Source: an uncultured Clostridia bacterium
Lineage (GTDB): Bacteria; Bacillota; Clostridia; TANB77; CAG-508
DNA length: 10,423 nt
Direction: 5' to 3'
Assembly: GCA_948528155.1 (NCBI GenBank)
Contig: CAOSZT010000075.1
Location: 1-10,423, forward strand
Position numbers and translations under genes: made by a program. Under the pieces are notes generated by a model. The model was not told the origin of the DNA. It ran no database searches and saw only the letters and a program-made list of their open reading frames with translations. Below are positions 1 to 5,379 of the stretch, piece by piece. How positions within the stretch are numbered: position 1 is the first letter of the stretch; every line of letters begins with the position of its first letter.

Positions 1-64
1 TTCAATTTTTAATTTATAATTATATTCAATATTTATAGGATCATTTTTAGTGCCCAAAGTTCGC

Positions 65-114
65 CAGCTTGGTGTCTTGACACCCTTTTGGCTGTTTAGG
101 AGAAAATCTCCTAA
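65..114. other. Two adjacent hairpins of unknown role
   Basis: An inner perfect stem ggtgtc/gacacc (71-76 with 79-84) sits inside an outer cagc/gctg pairing (65-68 with 91-94). It is followed at once by a second perfect 8-bp stem ttaggaga/tctcctaa (96-103 with 107-114). Related ctaggaga text recurs near 131-138. No gene overlaps these hairpins. They could be a terminator cluster for a gene beyond the left edge or a structured RNA; the sequence alone does not decide. Confidence 0.4.
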
Positions 115-161
115 TACCTTTTTAGCCCTCTAGGAGAATATTTTTTATTCATATTTACGAA

Positions 162-189
162 AAAAACTATGATTTAATTCATAGTTTTT
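162..189 (-). terminator. Terminator after the type III toxin gene
   Basis: Perfect 11-bp stem (162-172 with 179-189) with a 6-nt loop, rich in A on one arm and T on the other, starting 12 bp past the toxin stop codon. On the minus strand the second arm ends in a U-run, as expected for intrinsic termination; it could also work from the opposite side. Confidence 0.75.
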
Positions 190-201
190 AAGCTATGTAT
201 T

Positions 202-690
202 TTATGATAATAATTGTTTTAATATGTTATCAATATCAGGAAAAATAATATTTTTCATACCATGATTATATAAATTTAATACCTTATTTGCTTTACTTAT
301 TATTTCATTTTGTAACTTATTTGATAGAGTAATTGCAACTTTATTTTTGATATATTGACTTTCTATATACTCTTCTGTTACTGGAAACATATTTTGTATT
401 AGAAATGTACTATATGTATTTGCAACATATCCAAAAACTATTGTATCTATTGATGGATTTTTTCCTAATTTTATTTGTTTTTGAATTTTATTTTCATATA
501 TTTTTTTATATTTATCAATTTTAGTACTAACTGGAATGAACCATATAATTTTATCATTGTCTTTACTTTTAAAACAAAAATAACATGGTCTTTTAATTCC
601 ATTTTCTTTATTTTTCATTAATTCTGGATCATTTATAATATCAAAAAAATCATCTTTTACAAAATAAAAATAACCAACATCTATTTGCAT
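202..690 (-). CDS. Type III toxin-antitoxin toxin, CptN/ToxN-like endoribonuclease
   Basis: 162-residue protein resembling type III (ToxN/CptN/TenpN/AbiQ) endoribonuclease toxins, which cleave RNA at A-rich sites and are held inactive by a repeated RNA processed from their own transcript. The N-terminal GYFYFVKDDFF, the RPCYFCFKSK strand (about 35-44), WFIPVSTKIDKYKKI (50-64) and the C-terminal helices fit the compact one-domain fold. The length matches the family. The start has AAGGAG 8 nt upstream (699-704). Immediately upstream on the same strand are a hairpin (716-737), two 50-bp tandem repeats and a promoter, which is the standard antitoxin-RNA, attenuator, toxin order. That context raises the call well above what the protein alone supports. 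The subfamily is uncertain; CptN fits best because of the roughly two-repeat antitoxin. The likely role is abortive infection against phage and/or stabilisation of the locus. Confidence 0.85.
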   Translation of the reverse strand: MQIDVGYFYFVKDDFFDIINDPELMKNKENGIKRPCYFCFKSKDNDKIIWFIPVSTKIDKYKKIYENKIQKQIKLGKNPSIDTIVFGYVANTYSTFLIQNMFPVTEEYIESQYIKNKVAITLSNKLQNEIISKANKVLNLYNHGMKNIIFPDIDNILKQLLS

Positions 691-715
691 ATTTTTTGCT
701 CCTTATATTAGTTAA

Positions 716-737
716 GGCTTACCTTTTTTGGTAAGCC
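716..737 (-). terminator. Attenuating hairpin between antitoxin RNA and toxin
   Basis: Perfect 8-bp stem ggcttacc/ggtaagcc around a 6-nt loop. On the minus strand only TT-A-A-C-T follows, so it is a weak, leaky terminator. In type III loci such a hairpin makes most transcripts end as antitoxin RNA while a minority read through into the toxin, here 25 nt further on. Confidence 0.8.
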
Positions 738-746
738 CCATTAAAA

Positions 747-852
747 TTTATTCACTCTCTCATTTATACCTCGCTAAAGAGGCAGCGACAAACACATTTA
801 TTCACTCTCTCATTTATACCTCGCCAAAGGGGCGGCGACAAACACATTTATT
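747..852 (-). repeat. Two 50-bp antitoxin tandem repeats plus 6-bp partial
   Basis: Units 747-796 and 797-846 differ at only three bases (775/825, 780/830, 784/834), and tttatt at 847-852 begins a third copy. Two of the three changes are on opposite sides of the same base pair and preserve pairing. Confidence 0.95.
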
Positions 853-883
853 AAAAACAATGATGTTCTTAATTATTATATTC

Positions 884-912
884 ATAATACCACAAAATAT
901 GCCACATGTCAA
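884..912 (-). promoter_or_regulatory. Promoter of the type III locus
   Basis: Minus-strand -35 TTGACA (907-912), 17-bp spacer, -10 TATTAT (884-889) preceded by an extended TGG. This is a near-consensus housekeeping promoter placed about 30 bp upstream of the first repeat, consistent with the high antitoxin RNA output such systems need. Confidence 0.85.
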
Positions 913-950
913 ACATTTTTAGTTCAAAAATTCACTTGACCAACTCCACA

Positions 951-988
951 CAACAAAAAAATCGACAACTAAGTCGATTTTTTTGTTG
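951..988 (-). terminator. Terminator of the secreted-protein gene (bidirectional)
   Basis: Perfect 16-bp stem (951-966 with 973-988) with a 6-nt loop and A7/T7 arms. It lies 22 bp past the stop codon at 1011 on the minus strand and ahead of the type III promoter, insulating the two units. Confidence 0.9.
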
Positions 989-1010
989 TTTTGTTTGGTT
1001 GTGTCTTGGT

Positions 1011-1793
1011 TTACTTGTAACGTATGAAATCGGGATTATAAAATTCCATATTGCCCATAGCATCTTCATATTGGTATAGTCCTTCAATGTCTGCCCATCC
1101 AAGGATTGTATCTGTTGTACATAAAAGGATAAGTATTGTTCCCTCAAATTCTTGATCTATTTGTGGTTTTTGCTCATCCTTTAACTGTGCAACCTTGCTA
1201 AATGGAATATATTCCATTTTTTTCAGGGTTCCATCTGGATTCCAATATGCTACACCGCAAGTATAACATATTATTTGTTTTTTATAATAATATGCATCCT
1301 TGTCAGCCAGATATTTGTCACCATTAGAATAGTATGGTATGTCATAGCATTTTACCACATTTCCTATATGTGTTAATGGATTGTCTTCAATAAATGCATC
1401 TACCTGACTATATGGACCTTCTAAGTCTTTCTTTTCTACTGAAAATCTTAAATGCCCTATTTCGCTATTGCTATAAAGAGATGTTGCATAACGTATAGCC
1501 TCAGTAAACTCATCCACTTCTTCATCCTTTATGCCACCATAACTAATCGCTCCTATGAATGTTGATAAATCTTCTGTCTTTTCAGGTAATTCTTTTAATA
1601 CTCTGCCTAGAAAATCTCCCCGCTCACATTGAAAATCTTCGAATATTTCTTTATATTCTTCCCAAGTATTTGCGGATTTGCAGAGTTCATATGCCGTTTT
1701 ATCAACTTCTGCTGCATTTACTACTATCATTTGGTTTCCTATGAAGCTAGTCATAAGAATTGCTACCAATAATAATGTTGTGATTTTCTTCAT
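1011..1793 (-). CDS. Secreted protein of unknown function with signal peptide
   Basis: I do not recognise this family. Counted from the ATG at 1793, the protein has about 260 residues. It opens with a classic signal peptide: MKK, then a hydrophobic stretch of about 17 residues, then VNAAEV with a probable cut after Ala. No lipobox is seen. The mature part is acidic, contains NTWEEYKEIFEDFQCERGDF and later CYTCGVAYWNPDG, and has four cysteines that might form disulfides. The upstream ATG at 1802 would directly abut the AAAGG ribosome binding site, whereas the ATG at 1793 has proper spacing, so the shorter form is preferred. The gene has its own promoter (1855-1883) and terminator (951-988), so it is a single-gene unit. 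It looks less A+T-rich than the genes around it, suggesting a separate origin. Confidence 0.75.
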   Translation of the reverse strand: MKKITTLLLVAILMTSFIGNQMIVVNAAEVDKTAYELCKSANTWEEYKEIFEDFQCERGDFLGRVLKELPEKTEDLSTFIGAISYGGIKDEEVDEFTEAIRYATSLYSNSEIGHLRFSVEKKDLEGPYSQVDAFIEDNPLTHIGNVVKCYDIPYYSNGDKYLADKDAYYYKKQIICYTCGVAYWNPDGTLKKMEYIPFSKVAQLKDEQKPQIDQEFEGTILILLCTTDTILGWADIEGLYQYEDAMGNMEFYNPDFIRYK

Positions 1794-1854
1794 AATTGCC
1801 ATCCTTTCTTGTCAACATAAACCAAACAAAACAAAAATGCTTGTAACTAGTAAC

Positions 1855-1883
1855 ATTATAACATAAATTATGTCATCTTGCAA
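1855..1883 (-). promoter_or_regulatory. Promoter of the secreted-protein gene
   Basis: Minus-strand -35 TTGCAA (1878-1883), 17-bp spacer, perfect -10 TATAAT (1855-1860) with an extended TGT before it, about 60 nt upstream of the chosen start codon. Confidence 0.75.
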
Positions 1884-2008
1884 GTTATTACAGCACTTCG
1901 TATGAGTTTTTATAACATATAGATAAGTTTTATCTATATAAAATAAGATACCTCACAGTATATTGCTCCTGTAAATATTTTTATTTTCTAACTATAATTT
2001 TTCTATAT
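1884..2008. other. Non-coding stretch left of the element, with one hairpin
   Basis: No gene is supported here. A perfect 9-bp stem tatagataa/ttatctata with a 3-nt loop lies at 1918-1938. If the host peptidase gene were intact on the left, its 5' half should be read here on the plus strand; only a short open stretch from 1975 is compatible, so most of that half has been lost or replaced. Confidence 0.5.
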
Positions 2009-2050
2009 GGAAGTTAATCAACCTCACAGGTGTGGATTTTTCTAATTTCC
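2009..2050. other. Left attachment junction (attL) of the integrated element
   Basis: The central GG is at 2029-2030 inside cacaggtgtgga (2025-2036), which is repeated exactly at 9897-9908. The element-side arm (2031-2050) is the inverted partner of the right-end arm (9881-9900), with 16 of 20 positions matching. The host-side arm (2009-2028) also resembles that arm at 13 of 20 positions, as expected for a recombinase binding site. The crossover dinucleotide GG is inferred from the symmetry. Confidence 0.8.
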
Positions 2051-2122
2051 AATAAATAAATCCAATTTTTTACTGGAATTTCAACATTTTATTAATTTTA
2101 ATTCTATTTTATATAATTATAG

Positions 2123-2141
2123 GTGGTTTTTTCTAATTTCC
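2123..2141 (+). repeat. Internal copy of the recombinase half-site
   Basis: Matches the left-end arm at 2032-2050 at 18 of 19 positions in the same orientation, 91 bp further in. It also lies inside a small inverted repeat, aggtgg/ccacct (2121-2126 with 2140-2145), between the element end and the recombinase stop codon. It may be an extra recombinase binding site or a leftover from an earlier rearrangement. Confidence 0.7.
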
Positions 2142-2177
2142 ACCTTATACTATAATTGAATCACTATAAGCAGATTA

Positions 2178-3800
2178 TTATCCTATTTTCAAAATCTGCT
2201 CATACTCTACTCTTCCATCATTTATTGATACACTATCACTTATTATATTTAAATGATTAAAATTAAAATGAATATAAATATTTTTGTTTGTATCAATTTC
2301 AATGTAATTAATTAGTCTATATATCAAAACTTTGTCTACTTGTTTCATATTTAAAAACTCATTAATAATTCCTTTTATTTGAACGGAATCAATATTTTCA
2401 TCTTCTTTTTCTTTTATAGTCCTTATTTTCTGTTGCATTTCATATTTCTTTTCTACTAAATCCTTTTTCTCTTCTGCAAATCTATTATAAAACCTCATAT
2501 AGTCATCAGTAGATATAATTCCATTCAATTTATCCATATACATTTTATCCACATTTGAATTTATATTTTGAGCTTTACTTTCAATTTCAATCAGTCTTTT
2601 CTGATATTCATCTAGTAAATTAATATAATTATTTTTGTAATTTTTATATGCTTCTACAAAAATTGTTTCATCTAAATACATCTTACAAATATTTCTTATC
2701 ACTTCAAGAATATTTTCCTCGAACTTCCAATAATTCATACTAATTGGATGTTTACCTCTTTTCTCATGACCTATACAATTTATATATGGATACATACTTC
2801 TTCCCTTTTGTGCCATTTGCAAGTTTCTTCCACAGTGATAACATTTTAGTAAACCTTTAAATAAATATTCGTGTTTTGTATATTTTGATGTATCTTTTGA
2901 TTTTAGCATTAATTCTACTTTTCTAAATGTTTCATCGTCTATAATAGCCTCATGTGTATTCTCCACAATAATCCATTGCTCTACTGGATTGTCAACAACC
3001 TTTTTGCATTTATAAGAGATTTTTCTTTTTTTATTTTGCACTGTATTTCCTATATACACTTGATTTCTTAACATAGATAAAATAGTTATTTGATTCCATT
3101 TATTTGATGGTTTCTTTTTATATTTTGTTTGATGATAACTACTTGGATTTAATATTCCTTTTCTATTTAAATGATTCATTATATCTATACTTCCATGTCC
3201 TTGTGCATACATTTTAAATATTTCTCTAACTATGTCAGCAGAATAATTATCAATTTCAAGTTTTCCTTTCTCTGTTTCACTTAATTTATATCCATAAGGT
3301 GGTATAGATCCCAAAAACTGTCCACTTTTTTGTTTTTCTTTAAAAACACTTTTTATTTTTTTAGAAATATCCTTTGCATACATATCATTCATAATCGCTT
3401 TAAATGGACTAATGTCATTATTTGTACTATCTAAATATGTATCAATGCCATCAAGTATAGCAACATATCTTACATTTTTCTCTGGAAAATAATTTTCTAA
3501 ATAATATCCTGTTTTTATATAATCTCTACCTAAACGAGATAAGTCCTTTGTTACAACCATATTTATTCTTTTAGCTTCTATATCTTGAATTAGTCTATTA
3601 AATCCTTTTCTATCAAATGTTGTTCCTGATACACCATCATCTACATACTCATCAACAAAGTCCAAGTCATTTTCTTCGAGAAATCTTTTTATAATATTTC
3701 TTTGATTTCCTATACTCTCACTTTCTTGTTTATCACCATCTTCCCTTGATAATCTTATGTACATTCCTACTTTAAATTGTTGATTGCTTAAATTTAGCAT
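2178..3800 (-). CDS. Large serine recombinase (element integrase/excisionase)
   Basis: 540-residue site-specific recombinase that would cut both DNA strands at the attachment sites through a 5'-phosphoserine link and integrate or excise the element. Visible parts: resolvase catalytic domain (about 9-150) with nucleophile Ser18 in YIRLSRED, DGVSGTTFDR (55-64) and DLSRLGRD (86-93); recombinase domain (about 165-300) starting GSIPPYGYKL; zinc ribbon (about 313-345) with Cys320, Cys323 and Cys342; and a long charged coiled coil (about 395-465) typical of the integration-controlling arm. Length is close to TndX of Tn5397. AGGAGGT lies 4 nt before the ATG. The gene follows the 51-codon gene and HTH gene in the same direction and ends 128 bp from the left attachment site. 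All catalytic motifs look intact, so the element may still be able to move. Confidence 0.95.
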   Translation of the reverse strand: MLNLSNQQFKVGMYIRLSREDGDKQESESIGNQRNIIKRFLEENDLDFVDEYVDDGVSGTTFDRKGFNRLIQDIEAKRINMVVTKDLSRLGRDYIKTGYYLENYFPEKNVRYVAILDGIDTYLDSTNNDISPFKAIMNDMYAKDISKKIKSVFKEKQKSGQFLGSIPPYGYKLSETEKGKLEIDNYSADIVREIFKMYAQGHGSIDIMNHLNRKGILNPSSYHQTKYKKKPSNKWNQITILSMLRNQVYIGNTVQNKKRKISYKCKKVVDNPVEQWIIVENTHEAIIDDETFRKVELMLKSKDTSKYTKHEYLFKGLLKCYHCGRNLQMAQKGRSMYPYINCIGHEKRGKHPISMNYWKFEENILEVIRNICKMYLDETIFVEAYKNYKNNYINLLDEYQKRLIEIESKAQNINSNVDKMYMDKLNGIISTDDYMRFYNRFAEEKKDLVEKKYEMQQKIRTIKEKEDENIDSVQIKGIINEFLNMKQVDKVLIYRLINYIEIDTNKNIYIHFNFNHLNIISDSVSINDGRVEYEQILKIG

Positions 3801-3821
3801 TTTTACCTCCTAAATTTAGCA
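3789..3821 (-). repeat. Direct repeats flanking the recombinase ribosome binding site
   Basis: The 11-mer TGCTAAATTTA (minus strand) occurs at 3811-3821 and 3789-3799, exactly 22 bp apart, on either side of the AGGAGGT and overlapping the start codon. The spacing of about two helical turns would suit an operator or RNA-level control of recombinase expression; chance cannot be excluded in such A+T-rich DNA. Confidence 0.45.
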
Positions 3822-3837
3822 AATACCTGTTACATTG

Positions 3838-3866
3838 ATGTTAACTCTTCGTGCTGTGTTTTTCAA
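3838..3866 (-). promoter_or_regulatory. Probable recombinase promoter
   Basis: Minus-strand -35 TTGAAA (3861-3866), 17-bp spacer, -10 TAACAT (3838-3843). It overlaps the end of the preceding 51-codon gene. The 13-bp block around the -10 (3836-3848) is identical to that of the promoter at 7743-7771, which argues that it is real and perhaps co-regulated. Confidence 0.55.
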
Positions 3867-3996
3867 GTGTTTCGCTCTTATTTTCATTATTTCTTAAATA
3901 GTCTACAAATGACTCTTTTAGCAATTCTTTGCAGTCTTTTCCCTTTTCATCAAAACTACAATATATCTTGTTGTAGCATTTATTCTTATTTTGCAA
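3841..3996 (-). CDS. 51-residue small protein upstream of the recombinase
   Basis: A TTG-started reading frame of 51 codons between the HTH gene and the recombinase. It begins 13 nt after the HTH stop, with a G-rich AGGGGGAAG binding site before it. The product is hydrophilic and mostly helical: an N-terminal CYNKIYCSFDEKGKD segment with cysteines, then KELLKESFVDYLRNN and a Lys/Glu-rich tail. Small proteins with a similar LLKESF-type segment occur, to my recollection, just upstream of serine recombinases in clostridial elements, so a role as a recombination directionality factor or recombinase regulator is a reasonable guess, not shown. The frame ends 40 nt before the recombinase start and overlaps its promoter. 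The non-ATG start is the weakest point. Confidence 0.6.
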   Translation of the reverse strand: MQNKNKCYNKIYCSFDEKGKDCKELLKESFVDYLRNNENKSETLEKHSTKS

Positions 3997-4009
3997 ATTA
4001 CTCTTCCCC

Positions 4010-4411
4010 CTACCTTACAATCTTAGGCACATCATTACTAGCATTAATGTTTTTATCTATTTCATAGTATTTCTTTTTTGGATTTAATTTATATATCGAT
4101 GAATTCCATTTTCTAAATGCTCTGTTATTAATACTTTTTCCTCCTGATAGTTCTATACTTGCTTGTATATGATTTTGCTTAAGTTGTTGATTTATAGCAC
4201 TTTCCTCTTCTCTCTTATGATATATATATTGTTTTGTTTTATCAGTATGTCTTTTTTTATTTTGGTGCTTTCTTTGTTCTTTTTCTTCTTTGTATCTTGT
4301 GTCTTTAGTTACTACTCTTGAAACTTTGTATTTAGAAATATTTAATGTTTTTGCTATATCTACTTGTTTCATTTTATTCTCAAAATACATTTTTATTATA
4401 ATTTCTTCCAT
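4010..4411 (-). CDS. Helix-turn-helix DNA-binding protein of the integration module
   Basis: 133 residues. The N-terminal helix-turn-helix (about 5-35) shows the pattern of sigma-region-4/resolvase-type HTHs: MKQVDIAKTLNISKYKVSRVV. A highly basic central segment follows (about 38-65, Lys/Arg/His/Gln-rich), then a C-terminal part with ELSGGKSINNRAFRKWNSSIYKLN. It has no ligand domain. GCAGGAG lies 5 nt before the ATG. Placed first in a same-strand series with the 51-residue protein and the recombinase, it most likely regulates excision or integration or binds the element ends. A transcription-factor role for the neighbouring nucleotide operon is an alternative. Confidence 0.75.
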   Translation of the reverse strand: MEEIIIKMYFENKMKQVDIAKTLNISKYKVSRVVTKDTRYKEEKEQRKHQNKKRHTDKTKQYIYHKREEESAINQQLKQNHIQASIELSGGKSINNRAFRKWNSSIYKLNPKKKYYEIDKNINASNDVPKIVR

Positions 4412-4479
4412 ATAAACTCCTGCAACTTTTTGCTAACAACTTTTTTCTATGAAGAAACTAATAGAGTATATAAATAGCT

Positions 4480-4515
4480 CTATTTAACTTTTAGTTTTTT
4501 ATTTTTCATGCTCAT
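4480..4515 (-). CDS. 11-codon possible leader peptide before the HTH gene
   Basis: ATG at 4515 with an excellent GGAGGG site 7 nt upstream (4523-4528) encodes MSMKNKKLKVK, a strongly basic peptide, and ends at TAG 4480. Immediately after it, 4466-4490 can fold as aatagag/ctctatt. The arrangement of strong binding site, very short basic peptide and hairpin, 69 bp before the HTH gene, resembles a translational leader or attenuator. It could also be a decayed gene start. Confidence 0.4.
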   Translation of the reverse strand: MSMKNKKLKVK

Positions 4516-4595
4516 TTTGCATCCCTCCTTTTTTGTCTATCTATTTATTAAGAACACGAAAAAATTTTTAAATGTTGCAGTTTTTTAATTTTTTC

Positions 4596-4769
4596 TATTC
4601 TTGCTTCAAATTTTTAATTTCTTATTCTCTACACAGTAGTTCTATCTATTTTCATTATTTTACTTATTTCATTTATACTCTTTTGTTTTTTATACAAATA
4701 AAAAAGCACTTCTTTTTCTTTTAAAGATAGTGCTTTTTCAATATTATATAAATTAAAGAAATCTATATT
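4596..4769 (-). pseudogene. Broken sigma-region-4-like HTH gene
   Basis: Directly after the RdgB-like stop codon, in the same frame, reads a peptide containing LSLKEKEVLFYLYKKQKSIN then EISKIMKIDRTTV, a good sigma-70 region 4/LuxR-type helix-turn-helix. A TAG at 4629-4631 follows, and after it the frame continues RIRIKNLKQE to a natural-looking stop at 4596. The TAG falls where Tyr or a similar residue is usual in the recognition helix end, so this looks like one nonsense mutation. No ATG start is visible. It could alternatively be a short domain translated by coupling from the upstream gene. Confidence 0.5.
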
Positions 4770-5366
4770 TTATATATTGTTTACTATAAATTCTATAACA
4801 TCATCTGTGTTACTTTTTTCTTTACTTTTATTTTTTTGTTCCTCTGTAAGTTCTAACCAATATTGATTATTTTCTGGCATAATAGATATTGAATCTAATG
4901 GATAACCAGGATTTCTTTTTTCGCATGGTTTATCTACAAGATAAAAATTACTTTTGCTCCAACTATATTCTTTTCTTTCTTGTCCATCATATATTACCAT
5001 TCCATATACCCATTTAGCTGTTAATTTTCCTCCATATTCTTTTACTAGATTTGTATAATATTCAATCATTTCTTCATCAGTTAATTCTTTTCCGTTTACT
5101 CTTCTAACATGAGTACCTGGTTGCTTTTCTTCTGGTAATTCTTCTATAAATAAACAATTATCCATTCCTATAGTTGGAATTTTTGCCCTTTCATAATATG
5201 CTTTTGCTTTTATATAAGCATTTTCTATTGCATTTTTTCCATTTTCATTTATATCTAGTTTAAAATCCAAATCATTTATTGTTATTAATTCTATTCCTCT
5301 TTCTTTTAATGATTCCTTATATTTTCCAACTTTTGCTTGATTTGTTGTTGCAAATAATACCTTCAT
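4770..5366 (-). CDS. Divergent RdgB/HAM1-family non-canonical purine NTP pyrophosphatase
   Basis: 198 residues. The family hydrolyses dITP, ITP and XTP to the monophosphate, keeping deaminated purines out of DNA and RNA in the cytoplasm. Visible: N-terminal MKVLFATTNQAK (the TxN-x-x-K nucleotide loop), ENAYIKAKA (48-56), IGMDNCLFI (66-74) aligning with the usual DDSGL that carries the catalytic Asp (here Asp69), and PGTHVRRVNG (83-92) where PG-x-x-x-x-R is usual. The later motifs GFGYDPxF and SHR are not conserved: NPGYPLDSISIM stands near the first, and KNKSKEKSN near the second. Substrate preference may therefore differ. It is last in a four-gene operon, 13 bp after the HhH-GPD-like gene, with AGGAG about 10 nt before the ATG. 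The family is confident; the activity is less so. Confidence 0.85.
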   Translation of the reverse strand: MKVLFATTNQAKVGKYKESLKERGIELITINDLDFKLDINENGKNAIENAYIKAKAYYERAKIPTIGMDNCLFIEELPEEKQPGTHVRRVNGKELTDEEMIEYYTNLVKEYGGKLTAKWVYGMVIYDGQERKEYSWSKSNFYLVDKPCEKRNPGYPLDSISIMPENNQYWLELTEEQKNKSKEKSNTDDVIEFIVNNI

Positions 5367-5379
5367 TTCTTTTTATCTC

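Larger units (their letters stand above)
716..877 (-). ncRNA. Type III antitoxin RNA (ToxI/CptI-like)
   Basis: The RNA is predicted from about 877 (just after the -10 at 884-889) to the hairpin at 716-737. It contains two 50-nt repeats plus a 6-nt third start. Each unit, read on the minus strand, has a 5-bp stem (UCGCU/AGCGA or UCGCC/GGCGA), an 8-nt loop containing a C/U-rich tract, and a downstream GAGAGAG that could pair with the loop as an H-type pseudoknot. Units end in GAAUAAA, an A-rich junction like those cut by ToxN-type enzymes. Family knowledge: each unit binds one toxin in a closed RNA-protein assembly. The ends and the pseudoknot are inferred. Confidence 0.8.

Noticed and set aside
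747..852. CRISPR-like array
   Set aside because: Only two adjacent units with no spacers; the toxin context explains them as type III antitoxin repeats.
728..922. Plus-strand 64-codon frame over the antitoxin repeats
   Set aside because: It is the antisense of the repeat array, with repeated peptide text caused by the 50-bp period (a near-multiple of three), and no ribosome binding site.
932..1147. Minus-strand 71-codon frame at the end of the secreted-protein gene
   Set aside because: Shadow frame overlapping the real gene and running through its terminator.
1950..2029. acctcacag repeated at 1950-1958 and 2021-2029 as a possible alternative left end
   Set aside because: Only nine bases match and the GGTGTGGA part plus the inverted arm are missing at the first copy; the junction at 2029 fits far better.
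3867..4067. Plus-strand 66-codon hydrophobic frame
   Set aside because: It lies antisense to the 51-codon gene and the HTH gene end, with no Shine-Dalgarno; its hydrophobicity comes from A+T-rich composition.
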